Part shown: positions 8,891 to 19,484 of the stretch, in pieces
Layout of the letters: each line of letters starts with the position of its first letter
Numbering within the stretch: position 1 is the stretch's first letter
Source: Nemertoderma westbladi
Lineage: Eukaryota > Xenacoelomorpha > Nemertodermatida > Nemertodermatidae
Length of the DNA stretch: 26,301 bases
Reading direction: 5' to 3'
Assembly: GCA_032718475.1 (NCBI GenBank)
Contig: JAUCBJ010000750.1
Coordinates: 1-26,301, forward strand
The notes under the pieces: model-generated
The model's input: the letters and a program-made list of their open reading frames with translations, nothing else
Told to the model about the DNA's origin: nothing
Database searches by the model: none
Program-made: the position numbers and the translations under genes

Positions 8891-9131
8891 AGAAAAAATT
8901 ATTTTGGGGTAATTCGTCATTATTTTGGGGTAATTCGTCATTTTGTCATATTTTGGGGTAAATTAAATTTCCAAAACAAAGGCTGAAAAAAAAGTATTTT
9001 GGGGTAATTCTAAACTATTTTGGGATATTTTGGGGTAATTCTAAACTATTTTGGGGTATTTTGGGGTAGTTTTATACTATTTTGGGGTCTTTTGGGGTGT
9101 TTTGGGGTATTTTGGGGTAATTCGTAGGACC

Positions 9132-10493
9132 GGAGAGCCTGAGAGGTAATGGTACGGAATGCTGTACAGCTATCAGGCTATACAGCAGTAATTACAGTAG
9201 ACATTCCCTCCATACTGCCATATCCATTGCACAATGTACTGGACATATGATTTAGGCCTATGTCAGTATGTGTTGTGTGTAGTCCACCTCAGGCAGTCAG
9301 GACTGCAGGAGAAGTGCATACTAATGACAAATATACATTGGGACAATATTTTTTCTCACCTGCTGCACGAAGGGAAAATCGATCTCTCATGACAAATTTT
9401 TTTAACATCATTAGGCCTAACCCTGCCCCGGTATGGTAAAAATTATCCTTCACCGGTAACGTGGGGTATTTTTATACCCCAAATTGATAAGACATTTTAA
9501 GTAACATTAAGTACCTATGCTGGACTGTAGGGCTCGATCGGAGTTGGGATTTGGCTGGAGCCGGAGCAGGAGCCGGAGTTGGACAATTTGGCCGGAGCCG
9601 GAGCAGGAGCCGGAGTTTTTGAAAAATTTTTAAAATTTAATTATTTATTTAAAAAAAAAAAAAGTATGGTTATCGTTCGCCAATCGCTCATAATCAATCA
9701 TACTGCTGTACTGTAGGTCTAATTAATTTCATAATTTATAGATTTGCGAATTTTCAATTTAAAATTTAAGTAATTAATTTATCACGGACAGACGGCCTGA
9801 CGCTGACGGCTAAAAATTACCTACAGTACCTAACTCAGTAACTCACTAACTGTCTAACTATGGTAGAGGTGTGTACAGTGTACTGTATGCTGTAGGTACT
9901 GAGGTACTGAGGTAGCCTACCCCTACCGCTGTACCGTACGTGTACCAGTACTGCAGTACATTATGCTGGCATGACAGTCAGTAAATGGCTGCAGTGGTAC
10001 AGTGTACAATCATAGCATTTACAACAATTTTTACAGTAGGGCCTATCTGTAACAGTCTGCTAGTCAGCCAGCTGGCCAGTACCAGTACTGCAGTGCAGTA
10101 CAGTCAGTCAGTACCAGACTACCGGGGAAGTCTGGAAGTTAGTAAGTTACTGTACCGGTTCGGTACCTAACTGCCTAACTAACCTCTGTCTGTCTGTACA
10201 GTCTGACAGTAGCACCAACATGACAGTTTGCATGCAAGGCCAATTTACATACCCGGTCCGGTACCCGGCAAAATTCGTGACCCGGTTGAACAATAATCTG
10301 TACTGCTGTATGTTGGATAAAATTAATTAATAAATCAGTAAATTGTCGGTAATAATGAACTGACAGATTGTAATTCGGTAGGGCCTACTTTATTTTAATC
10401 AGTAGGTTACAGGTTATGTAGGTCTAAAATTATTTTATGAAATAGGCCTACCAGCTTACCGGTATGTCGAAAAATTGAATTTGTAAACTCAAT
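9132..10493. other. Intergenic DNA upstream of the Dispatched-like gene
   Basis: No gene is seen. 9535-9620 is a low-complexity GCCGGAGCAGGAGCCGGAGT stretch. 9880-10180 is dense in short palindromic GTAC, TACTGTA and CAGTAC words (for example CCAGTACTGCAG). 10250-10285 is rich in ACCCGG/CCGGTACC. No TATA box or initiator can be assigned with confidence. The 5' end of the transcript is therefore undefined. Confidence 0.55.
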
Positions 10494-13400
10494 ATGCGGA
10501 TTTACAAGAGTTTGTTTCTGTTCCAGACACGCACAGGTGCGCGTATCGACATTTGCGTTAAAAACTTGCGTTTATTTCTAACTCGAATATTGCTTATCAT
10601 TTACAAAAGTATACCTCTTGTTGCGTTGTATATGATAATATTTGTTATTGTCGTGCCGGCAGTGTTGTTCTACCTCGTATTGAACACGCACGGTGCTCCG
10701 CAAATTAATAAGTCCATATATAGTTTCATGACTCCAAATCACATCACCGCCAGAAGGCAGGATGCCCTTTACGTTGCCATGAGAACTACTATCGGCGAAT
10801 CTATTGACCGTATTGACACTCGTTCTGTCCCTGACAGACCGTCTGTACCTGGAATTGTAACTGTATTGGATTCAATCCGGAGGGATACCGGTACAGTTTT
10901 GGATTATAATTCTCGCGATATATACAAGACATTATATCCAGATAACATTGACAGTGTTAAATCGATTCTTTATGATATCGATTCTTTTGTGCGATTCACG
11001 GAGGATACCAGTAACGATATACCCAGTGTACCGATGAGGACGAAAAGGACTACCGGTACTGAGATTGATGTTGATGGGAATTCATCATTTCCGTCACCAA
11101 CCAATACGTTACTCTCATCAACAACTACATCATCAGCAACAACAACGGACTCCGATACAGAAACTGTTAAAGTAAACCCTCCAATGGAACCGCAAACACG
11201 ACTTGTTGGAATTATGGAACTTATATATCTCGTTCGATCTAAAGATGGCAAGCCAGGTAATATATTCGACGAACAATGCATTGATGACATTCATAAAATC
11301 GAGAAATCTATCAGAGAACACAAAAACTTTAATAACTTTTGTTTACGGAATGTTAAAGTTTATGAGATGGATCCTGCAATAGAGGCTTTGGGAGGCTGTC
11401 TGCCTGTCAACTCTTTACTGACCTACATGTACCCTTCCACGGTCAACGATACGCGTTACTACGATGGTTTAGGGCCGCTTCGTACCCCGGACATAAACGA
11501 ATCACTCCGATTGGCCAGCAGTTACTCATCCTTCTACTGGTATGTGAGCAACGATTATTCCCCTGTCACAATGTCTTCCACGGTCCTCAAAAGTCAAGTC
11601 ATGTTTGGCCTCCCGCTCGCCGGTTTCCACAACAACAGCGACAGACGAGACGAACAAGTTGCTCTGTTCAAAGAGTTTGTTCTCACGTACAACGATATTC
11701 TGTCCGACGCCTCTACAGAACGAGTGCGCGTCCTCTATGGAGGCCCAACTCTCTTTGACTTTCTAGTCGATCAGGTTTTCTGGAACGACATTCGTCTCGC
11801 TTCCATCAGCCTCATTGTTATCTTTATCACCATGGTCATCATGACTTCGTTGTCATTGTGGTTATCATTTATTGGTGTCCTTTGCATCCTAGTCAGTTTG
11901 ATCTACTCCTTCTTTATGTACCGTTACGTTTTCGATATTCCCACGCTTGGTATCCTCAATGGCGCCGCAATCTTTGTAATTCTTGGTATCGGCGTTGACG
12001 ACGTCTTCATCACTATCAGCATATTCCGTGGTTTCGGGTCTCGTGTCGGCCTCCAGGAGCGAATCCTCGCTACGCTCTGCATCGCAGGGAAGGCGACCTT
12101 CTTCACCTCGGCGACCACCGCTGTCTCCTACGGGGCCAACATCTACTCCCACATCCCCGCGGTCCACGATTTCGGGCTGTTTATGTCGTTGTTGATCTGC
12201 TTCTGTTGGGTCAATGTTATCGTCATTATGCCCTGCGCGCTCATCCTTTGGTGGGTCTGTCTGCGACGGGCGGAGCTCGCTTGCTCTCGTCTCTGTCGTC
12301 GCGGTCTCCGCAGCTCGCCGGAGGCCTCGGAACAAGTGTCGCTAATGCTGTCGGCTAATCATTGTGATGAGTCCCCGCTAGATGGGGTATCCGTAGGTTT
12401 CGTAGGGTCGAAATCGGATGACATCATCCTGTTGGATCGTTTCGATGGCAAAGGGGACGCAGAAAGTGGGGTGGCTGACTCTATCGTCGGTCTCAAACAG
12501 TCTGTTGTAGAGATAACTCCTAATAAAGTTGTTCTTAATTCTGTTATGGAATCCGCACCTAACTGTGTTATGGAAACCGTACCTAACTCTCTTAAGGGAA
12601 CCGTACCTAACTGTGTTATGGAAACCGTACCTAACTTTCCTAAGGGAACCGTACCTAACTGTGTTATGGAAACCGTACCTAACTCTCCTAAGGGAACCGT
12701 ACCTAACTGTGTTATGGAAACCGTACCTAATTCTGTTAAGGAAACTGTGCCTAACTGTGTGAAGGGAACCTTGTCTAACTGTGTTATGGAAACCGCACCT
12801 AACTGTGTTACGGAAACCGTGCCTAACTCTGGTTTTGAATCTGTTCCATTTACCCCGAGCATTTTTTCAGACTCCAATGAGGACATCAATGAGTTAAAAA
12901 ATAACTTTCGTGCTAAAGACTCGTATGAATCAACAAAGGACTCGTCCCAAGGTGCCGACGGTTTACTCACTCGCATCTTTTACAAATACTCAGGGTATAT
13001 CTGGCTGCTTCGGTGGCCGATTATCCTTTTATTCCTTCTGTGTTTCTCGGCGTCGGTTTACTGCGTTACGCGGCTAGAGGCGGCCGCGAAACCTCCGCAG
13101 ATGTTCCGCTCGGGTTCCAACCTGCAACTATTCCTCGAGATGAAGATGAATCTGAGTACCTCGGACGTCCTCTGCGGTGAGTGTTCCGGGATATTCCACA
13201 CGCTGTTGGACTTACAGGAAGGCAGACTGACTGGCGGAGCGATCAGTCGACGTAGTTCCCGGTCAAGCGAGACCGATTGGAGTTCAAACATTGGGATTCT
13301 AATCGACGCTCTATTGGCTAACAGTGTCAGCCTCGACTCTAACGAGACGCTCCCGGATTCCGAGTGTTCCGATTGCGGCTCTGTCCGGAATGTTTCTCAG

Positions 13401-14639
13401 CTTCCATCGGGGCCGCGGATTATTGCGACACCGGCACCGCGACCGATGACCAGGTCAATGGCCACCGTCTACGTCGTCTTCGGAATCCGGGACATCAACC
13501 GAACCGCCGAGGATGACGTCGGCGAGACCGGCGTGGTAGACCTGGTTGGTCGAGTCGTCTACGACGAGAGTTTCAACGTGCTGTCGGGGCAGACGGTGAG
13601 CGAGTTGTGCAGGATATGTCGTGCGATTGGGTCCAATGCGGAGTTAGTCAGACCGAACGGGGCCCAATGCTTCCCACCCGCTCTGTACGACTTTATAGGC
13701 GGGTTGACTCAATATTCCGAGTGTAAGGGACTCCCTCAGGCACTGCTGCTCGGGAAGTCACGCAGTCTGGCTACCATTGGCTACTCGCGTAAACGAATTA
13801 GGTACTACGCGATGGCATTCGAATCGACAACCTTCAAAGGAATTTCGTCGTTCGAAGCCGCGAAGGATTACAGGAAGTGGGAGGAGTTCGTTTCGGGATT
13901 GATCTCTAAACTTCCTGAGGATTCCCTCTTGTCTTCGGGCTACCAGACTAGCTCCTTCTGGGTGCGCGTTTATCTCGAGGTATTGGGAGTCGCCTCTGCC
14001 AAGTACAGCCTCACTCTCTCGACTATCGTGTGTGCCATCGCCGTTACCGTGTTCACCTGTAACGCAACTCTCATTATTGTTATCATTCTGTGCATCGCGG
14101 GGGTAGTTGTCTCGATGTTGAGTCTCTTCTACGCGATGGGCTGGCAGGTCGGGGCTATCGAAGCGACTTCCCTGAGCATCCTAGTCGGTTCCGCCGTGGA
14201 TTACTCCTTCCATCTCGTCGATTCTTACAACCGCGCCGGTTCCGATCCCATTCCCAAAGTTCTGCGTTCGCGCGGCGTGCAGCGCCGTTGGCGCGTGCGT
14301 TACGCCCTCGTGCAGATGGGCCCCTCCGTAGTTTCCAGCGCACTCACTACTATTTTCGCAACTCTCCCTCTAATACTCGCGAACTTTCACCCCTTCGCTA
14401 AGTTCGGTGCTATTATCGCGCTTAATTCCGCAACTTCTGCGTTCTTTGCTCTGGTTGTCTGCCCCGCCTTACTTTGCGTTCTTGGTCCTGCCACATACAC
14501 TTCCAGTTGGAAATCTTCTTTGAAATGTTTTATTTTTGTTTCCTGCGCTATCGGAATCTGCGCATGGATTATTTTCGTTGTTGCTTCAGTGACCGGTATA
14601 AATATAATTTCACCAGAATATGGAAATGAAACTTTTTGA
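10494..14639 (+). CDS. Dispatched-like RND/sterol-sensing-domain membrane protein
   Basis: One frame of 1381 codons, with an in-frame TGA at 10476-10478 before the ATG. It has two RND halves. TM1 is at residues ~36-64, then an ectodomain with potential N-glycosylation sites, then TM2-6 with a sterol-sensing-like region at ~433-590 carrying GIGVDD (498-503). A long cytoplasmic linker spans ~590-835, TM7 is at ~838-858, a second ectodomain follows, and TM8-12 (~1168-1332) carry GSAVDYSFH (1232-1240). A further hydrophobic segment is at ~1342-1367. The YGGPTLFD-to-TM2 stretch, GILNGAAIFVILGIG, and the Y-A-M-G-W then S-I-L-V-G order favour Dispatched over Patched. Length fits the family (about 1400-1500 residues). 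Dispatched proteins release lipid-modified Hedgehog using ion gradients. This divergent paralogue's substrate is unknown. Unusual features are the absence of introns, a 24-bp repeat in the linker, and GC content clearly above the flanks. Confidence 0.88.
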   Translation: MRIYKSLFLFQTRTGARIDICVKNLRLFLTRILLIIYKSIPLVALYMIIFVIVVPAVLFYLVLNTHGAPQINKSIYSFMTPNHITARRQDALYVAMRTTIGESIDRIDTRSVPDRPSVPGIVTVLDSIRRDTGTVLDYNSRDIYKTLYPDNIDSVKSILYDIDSFVRFTEDTSNDIPSVPMRTKRTTGTEIDVDGNSSFPSPTNTLLSSTTTSSATTTDSDTETVKVNPPMEPQTRLVGIMELIYLVRSKDGKPGNIFDEQCIDDIHKIEKSIREHKNFNNFCLRNVKVYEMDPAIEALGGCLPVNSLLTYMYPSTVNDTRYYDGLGPLRTPDINESLRLASSYSSFYWYVSNDYSPVTMSSTVLKSQVMFGLPLAGFHNNSDRRDEQVALFKEFVLTYNDILSDASTERVRVLYGGPTLFDFLVDQVFWNDIRLASISLIVIFITMVIMTSLSLWLSFIGVLCILVSLIYSFFMYRYVFDIPTLGILNGAAIFVILGIGVDDVFITISIFRGFGSRVGLQERILATLCIAGKATFFTSATTAVSYGANIYSHIPAVHDFGLFMSLLICFCWVNVIVIMPCALILWWVCLRRAELACSRLCRRGLRSSPEASEQVSLMLSANHCDESPLDGVSVGFVGSKSDDIILLDRFDGKGDAESGVADSIVGLKQSVVEITPNKVVLNSVMESAPNCVMETVPNSLKGTVPNCVMETVPNFPKGTVPNCVMETVPNSPKGTVPNCVMETVPNSVKETVPNCVKGTLSNCVMETAPNCVTETVPNSGFESVPFTPSIFSDSNEDINELKNNFRAKDSYESTKDSSQGADGLLTRIFYKYSGYIWLLRWPIILLFLLCFSASVYCVTRLEAAAKPPQMFRSGSNLQLFLEMKMNLSTSDVLCGECSGIFHTLLDLQEGRLTGGAISRRSSRSSETDWSSNIGILIDALLANSVSLDSNETLPDSECSDCGSVRNVSQLPSGPRIIATPAPRPMTRSMATVYVVFGIRDINRTAEDDVGETGVVDLVGRVVYDESFNVLSGQTVSELCRICRAIGSNAELVRPNGAQCFPPALYDFIGGLTQYSECKGLPQALLLGKSRSLATIGYSRKRIRYYAMAFESTTFKGISSFEAAKDYRKWEEFVSGLISKLPEDSLLSSGYQTSSFWVRVYLEVLGVASAKYSLTLSTIVCAIAVTVFTCNATLIIVIILCIAGVVVSMLSLFYAMGWQVGAIEATSLSILVGSAVDYSFHLVDSYNRAGSDPIPKVLRSRGVQRRWRVRYALVQMGPSVVSSALTTIFATLPLILANFHPFAKFGAIIALNSATSAFFALVVCPALLCVLGPATYTSSWKSSLKCFIFVSCAIGICAWIIFVVASVTGINIISPEYGNETF
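12510..12850 (+). repeat. 24-bp in-frame minisatellite in the Dispatched-like linker
   Basis: About 13-14 units of eight codons run through residues ~673-786. ETVPNCVM-type units alternate with GTVPN or ETVPN units ending in -SLK, -FPK, -SPK or -SVK. The central four pairs form a 48-bp higher-order repeat (GTVPNCVM plus ETVPNxxK). Edge units have diverged (ESAPN, GTLSN, ETAPN, ESVPF), as expected for an array growing from the middle. All changes keep the frame. It lies in the predicted cytoplasmic loop between the two RND halves, where length is usually tolerated. Confidence 0.95.
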
Positions 14640-15280
14640 TTTAATTTATTTGCTAAATTGATGTAGTAAATGTGGTGCGGTTGTTTAGAATACTTTATTT
14701 TTTGTTTGTCAATACTTTATTCAACTTCAAGTTTCACAATAACCTACTCTTTTTTCAATATATTATTTATTTAGTTATTTTAATTATATATTTAAATGTG
14801 TAAGTGGCAAAATATAAATTTTTTGTCTTATTTGGTTCACGCCGCTTTCCATTTAATTATTTTTTCGTTTGATTAAAAATAACTATTTAAATGGTGGCTA
14901 AAAAATGTGGTAGTTACTTTTTGTCACCATCTTTGTCACATTATCTGTAGAAAGTAACTTTAAAAAATACCAGAAATTTCGTCCATCGAAGTTACTTCCA
15001 TTTTGAATTAACTAAAGGGAAGTAGTAAAATAGGTAGTGTAGACCCTATTATAATATTATAGTATTCTAGAATATTAAATAACCTGTGGATACCATCAGC
15101 GCTATGTATTTTAATGTAATATTATTATTAATGTCATGGAAATACTTTGAAATGGAATTCGAACATTACTTTTTTCTGAATGGTATAGCTGACAAAAATT
15201 CCCTGCTCCAAAAAATCGAAGCATTAGTAACATTTCCATTTTTTTTCTCCTTGGTGGGCACTATCATGCTGACAGTGATA
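14640..15280. other. 3' flank of the Dispatched-like gene
   Basis: AT-rich, with no further gene. I found no canonical AATAAA in the first ~300 bases after the stop, so the polyadenylation site is unresolved. AAGTAAC/GTTACTT words recur at 14910-15000. A short open frame at 15086-15334 runs into the MITE at 15281 and looks fortuitous. Confidence 0.5.
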
Positions 15281-15540
15281 AGGCCCGTTTGCGCGCTGTT
15301 TTTTTTAGCTTTATGTCAAGCTTTTTTTAGTTAAAACAATTTCTAGAAATTCATTGCTTCAAGATGAATCTGAGTAATTTGGAATGTTAAAACCTAAAAT
15401 ATAGAATAAAGCTCCATAAAAAAGCTTATAATGGAATTGTTATAATAAAGCTTGTAAATAAGCTAAAATAAACGCTAGAAAAACAGCTCAAAAAAAGCTC
15501 AGAATACCGCACATAAAAAATGCAGCGCGGAAACGGGCCT
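15281..15540. mobile_element. 260-bp MITE with AGGCCCGTTT ends
   Basis: The left end AGGCCCGTTTGCGCGCTG pairs with CAGCGCGGAAACGGGCCT at the right end (one mismatch over 18 bp). The trinucleotide ATA flanks both ends (15278-15280 and 15541-15543), a likely 3-bp target duplication. The interior is AT-rich and studded with AAGCTT/AGCTC words. TIR sequence and a 3-bp duplication resemble PIF/Harbinger-type MITEs, though those prefer TWA targets. It is non-coding. Confidence 0.8.
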
Positions 15541-16433
15541 ATAGACAGGTTAATGTAAATTGTATTCCTTTCACATTGAATCACATGTACAATTAATTAC
15601 TCAACTTTCTCTTTCAATTTTCTCATTTCAACATTTCTATCATTTTCTACCCTACTTTTTGTTTGCCACTAGGCCAATTTCTTTATAATTTCAATCAATA
15701 AATATTATGTTCCTATACATAGTTTTTGGAGCGTGGAATTTTTGTCATCTATATAACCAAAGTTACTCACAAAAAAACTTTGTTTTTCACTAAGCCACTC
15801 TCAATTTGTTCTTTAAAAAAAGTGGTCAGATAATATATTTTACGACATTCTTTGACTTTATTTATTTTTGGATACGGTTTATTTTTCTATGCAGTTCAAC
15901 GCTAATCGTTCAATATTATGCAGGTTCGATATTATGCAGGTAGCATTCAGGTATTAAAGACTTATCTAGTACGTTCAATACAGGGGCAATACCTATAATT
16001 CACCACAAACGTTGCGAATATTATATTTACTAATGGCGCGGAAAGCATAAATCTTATAGGTTTTAGTTTTGTAATTTATATGACAGTTATGATAATTTCA
16101 CAGAATAATTGATTGTCAATAATTTTTGATCTTTAAAATGTATTAATTCTTTGAACTGTTGGATATTTCATATTATATATATTATATTTCATATTTACAA
16201 CTAATCCATTAATAATGTTATTACAAATATGTAATAATGTAAATACATAGGATATCCAACAACAACCACTCATGATGAAAACAATTATGTTGTCGTAAAA
16301 TATTATTGAAATGTATTTCCCCATTTATTGCATGTCTTTGTCATTTAGAGACAGGGTGGGGGGGGGGGGGGACTTGACGCAAATCCCATCTCGGCGAATA
16401 CCTATTTCGTCTCAATGTTAAATTACAAATTTA
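15541..16433. other. AT-rich intergenic DNA, no gene seen
   Basis: Contains a duplicated ATATTATGCAGGT at 15913-15946 and a run of 14 G at 16358-16371. No coding frame has recognisable content. Confidence 0.6.
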
Positions 16434-16561
16434 AGGAAAGGAGCAGGTTACACTGGCTCGGTATTCTAACAAAAACATTAAACGGAAGTCAAAACAATTA
16501 AGAAAAGGTTACAGTTTTATTATTGAGAGTTATCAGCTGTTATTTGCGTCGATTTCCCCTG
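16434..16561 (-). mobile_element. SINE family B, 5'-truncated copy
   Basis: On the minus strand it reads AGGGGAAATCGACGCAAATA, ACAGCTGATAAC, AAAACTGTAACC, TTGTTAGAATACCG and TGTAACCTGCTCCTTTCC. This order matches 24065-24175 of the intronic copy. The tRNA-like head is missing; a G/C-rich segment with a C-run (16592-16602) follows instead. Confidence 0.7.
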
Positions 16562-18590
16562 GAGAGGGATGGATTTTGATTGCATCTACAGCCCCCCCCC
16601 CCTGGCCATTTGTTATCAAAGAAAATATTTACGCGATATTTGAATATCTACAATATTCAATTCAATTCAGTTCAATTGTTCATTTATTATTTATGTTTAG
16701 TGAACATAAATATTGGTTTTATGCACCATCAAATACCCATTCACCAACTGTATAGTGTGTGTGTATCCAAATAAAAATTCGGGTGGGAAATTTTAATAGA
16801 TGTTGCAGTAAGTGAGTGTTGCGAGCGACTAAGTAAGCGAGATTAGCTGTTTATTCAACCGCTGTCTGTCGGTCGATCGGTCTGTCACCTAATGTTAGAA
16901 GGCTATTACCGGTAACTCAATCAATATATGCGTGAAAGTACTGCTGATAAAAAAACCATAAAATGAAACATTCTTGTTAAATAATTTGTACTATACTTTG
17001 TGCTTGTGGAACTGTCGAATGATATTAATGTTAGTAATAATTTATCAAAAAATTTTGCACCAAATTTGTAACAAATTAATTTCATCAATATTAAATTAAG
17101 ATATTTAGACTTTTAAAGTCCCTGACCTACTGCTAGGAGTGCTAGTCAAGGCAGCTATAGTTATTATGATGACCATAGTGAATGATTAATATAATATAAT
17201 ATACATTTTGAGTGTCGAAAGAGTGGCGTCTCTCGAAATTGTCAAGTCAGTTGTATTAGTAATGTGGTATATAGCTAAATAACTGTCAATACTAACTTCG
17301 TTAGGTGGTATTAATATTTGGAATAAATAATTAATTGCTCGACTAAATTATTACCTCATGAACAAGAACCTTTAGTATTGTTTTTATAAATTCCTACAAT
17401 TTTTACCAATATAAAAAGTCGAATGTAAAAAGAATCGTAAAAAGACTCGCCTTTAATATTTTAATTCGAATCGCCTTTTTGTTGTAGAAATAATTGTTTT
17501 CGGTTCGATTTGGACCAGTTCGATTTCAGTGTCGCGGTATTGAATTTATTTATTTATATTTTAATTGTATATCATTATTTATATATTTTATTTGCAATGT
17601 TTATGGATTTTTACAATTTTTATTTAAATTCGCTGTGATTTTTCTGATGTAATTTTTCGGAATTTTACCTCGACTCCACAAATTATCTTTAGTCGTATTA
17701 ACTGACTCCATAAATTTGTATATCTTTGTATATATATTTTATATAATTATTTACTCGTTTTTATTTATCTCAAATAATTATTATATTTACTTTAGGCCTA
17801 CCATAAAACTTTCCAAAGTTGGCATAGTGACACTTTTATTTTTGTATAGCTATTATTGTGTAGTAAACTCAAGACGTTATAAACACCATTTATTTAGTAA
17901 GTTTAGTTCTGTAAGTTCTGATATACAAATCCCTTTTAGAGAAGTAAGGCATAACTATAAACATTCACAGGTGATTTATTTTCCTATTGATCTATCCTCC
18001 TTGTCTTTTTGGTGCTAGTGATATTAATTTTTGGAATATTTTCCATTTAAATATTTAGTTGTTTTGTTTCGGTTTAATGTTTTTATAGGGTTTATGATTA
18101 ATCTCTTTTTTACTTTTCCAATTCTTCTTTATATTATTTTATCGTGCCTATTATTTATGCATAATGTACTAAATATATGCATTTAGAGTAATTGATATAT
18201 ATGTTAACAGTATACGTTTATGTAGAAAAAAATTAAAAAAAACGAATTTAAGCTTCTGATTTACAAACTTTTAACATACTGTTTCGCGACACACCGCTTC
18301 TGTAAGCTGCAGTAATACTGCAGTTAATGATATGCTGCAGCAATGCTGTGTACTACAGTAATCAATAAAATGAAAGTAATTGGTGATCGACATACATGTT
18401 AATAACTCATAATAATATGCCTATCTCATAATATTTGTCCTGGATTCTTCTGCATTTTCACCTACCGCATAAAGTCAACCGCCGTATAAGGTTGTACATT
18501 ATGTCAGTGGTGCAAACAAAGTGGTCCCAAATACCTCGACTGTGTGTTTAGTAATTTAATAATTTAAAATATAAATTTTAAAAACTAAAG
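16562..18590. other. Two kilobases of AT-rich DNA, no gene seen
   Basis: Multiple stops in all frames. The longest open frame (17716-18018, 100 codons, rich in I, Y and F) follows from AT-rich composition and shows no domain. CTGCAGTAAT-type words cluster at 18300-18365. No RNA gene or TIR element was recognised. Confidence 0.55.
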
Positions 18591-18609
18591 TAAATGGAGC
18601 CTGGTATAG

Positions 18610-18868
18610 TGGACTTTGCAGGACATTGCTTTCGCCGTGAGGACCAGCCAGTGCATAATCTTGTACTTTGGCAGCCTCATGGAGTGAATAAGCATGGTGG
18701 ACAGCCCATGACTTTCTTGAGACGCATCTTAAAGGACACTGGCCTTGAAGATGTGGATTATCTAGCAAATGTCATGGGTGATAAGGAGTTGTGGCGGTGC
18801 AATTTTATCGACAAGCCGGAACAGCATTCTTAAAAATGCAGCTGCAATGCAGCATGCCGACCCTAGTA
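18610..18868 (+). mobile_element. LINE 3'-end fragment
   Basis: It encodes the C-terminal tail of the LINE protein: FAGHCFRREDQPVHNLVLWQ, then LRRILKDTGLEDVDYLANVM, then GDKELWR, ending in a stop at 18831-18833. The 3' untranslated piece AAAAATGCAGCTGCAATGCA is shared with the copy ending near 20925. It is 5'-truncated, as is usual for LINE insertions. This copy retains the ~130 bases that the longer copy has lost. Confidence 0.85.
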
Positions 18869-18906
18869 TAGTGGCAGTGTTTCTAACCAAAACAATAAAC
18901 GAAAAT
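18869..18906 (-). mobile_element. SINE family B, short 3' fragment
   Basis: GTGGCAGTGTTTCTAACC followed by AAAACAATAAACGAAAA is the reverse complement of the family B 3' block. It sits directly against the LINE tail, suggesting one inserted into or beside the other. Confidence 0.45.
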
Positions 18907-19484
18907 AGATTTGTATGCGACCAATTTGTGCTATTTTTTCACGTGCGGTACTACCTGCATTTTATGTACATTCTCCCTCTTTCAACCTACAGAGACAGAG
19001 TTTATAATATTAAGTTTTCTAATAACGCCATCAAGATGGCTTTAAACGAACCTGTCTTACACAGACTCCAAGAAACAGATGGGATTGGAAGATGCAAACC
19101 AAGAATGACTTACATCAACCAAAAAACTTCCTCCCTTTTAATGTAATACACATTCGCCTAGGCAAACAAATAATAATCACAATTACTGCGATCGCGATGT
19201 GTGAAATGTTATCCCTATCCGCAACCAGGGTAACGGCCCAAAAGAGCAGTTTAATCTGCGGAGGGGTCTTTCTGTATTAGATAAATAAAATAAAGAATAC
19301 GAACTATTTATACCTAATAAATTCTTAGTTAGCCTAATAAAAACATCGGAGCAACCAATATAATGTACAGTACAAGCCTCCTATAAAAGTTTGTGAATTC
19401 TTCCATTAAGTCTACACAACAGCCATTGGTACCCGGCTGGCACCCTGGTTCAGTTTTCTGGTTTTGTTAGATTTTAACAGGCTG
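18907..19484. other. Intergenic spacer between LINE copies
   Basis: No recognisable gene. Short frames at 18769-19146 and 19092-19280 overlap repeat DNA and have no identifiable domain. A G/C-richer patch lies at 19420-19460. Confidence 0.5.

Larger units (their letters stand above)
7559..9131. mobile_element. Large inverted-repeat element with CCCCAAAA/TTTTGGGG arms
   Basis: The left terminus GGTCCTACGAATTACCCC (7559) is matched by GGGGTAATTCGTAGGACC ending at 9131. Both arms are arrays of ACCCCAAAAT-type 10-bp units, about 120 bp on the left and about 230 bp on the right. The interior contains GCGCGCCA words, a 42-bp tandem repeat, and two sequences like SINE family B. It has no transposase or long coding frame. 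A 14-bp direct repeat GAGAGCCTGAGAGG lies near each side (7530-7543 and 9133-9146), but not immediately abutting on the left. The element is 1573 bp long, with each arm near a terminus. It could be a non-autonomous DNA transposon or foldback element. Confidence 0.75.

Noticed and set aside
7559-9131. Interstitial telomere
   Set aside because: The unit is ATTTTGGGGT rather than the usual animal TTAGGG, and the arrays are in inverted pairs with defined tips.
11889-12335. 148-codon minus-strand open frame
   Set aside because: It lies opposite the sterol-sensing region of the Dispatched-like gene and has no recognisable domain.
12359-12976. 205-codon minus-strand open frame with ITQLGTV repeats
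   Set aside because: It is antisense to the Dispatched-like linker; the 24-bp minisatellite keeps all frames in register, so openness and repetition are by-products.
15086-15334. 82-codon plus-strand frame with hydrophobic segments
   Set aside because: It crosses into the MITE at 15281 and shows no conserved motif.
17716-18018. 100-codon plus-strand frame rich in I, Y and F
   Set aside because: The composition follows from AT-rich DNA; no domain, splice context or homologue recognised.
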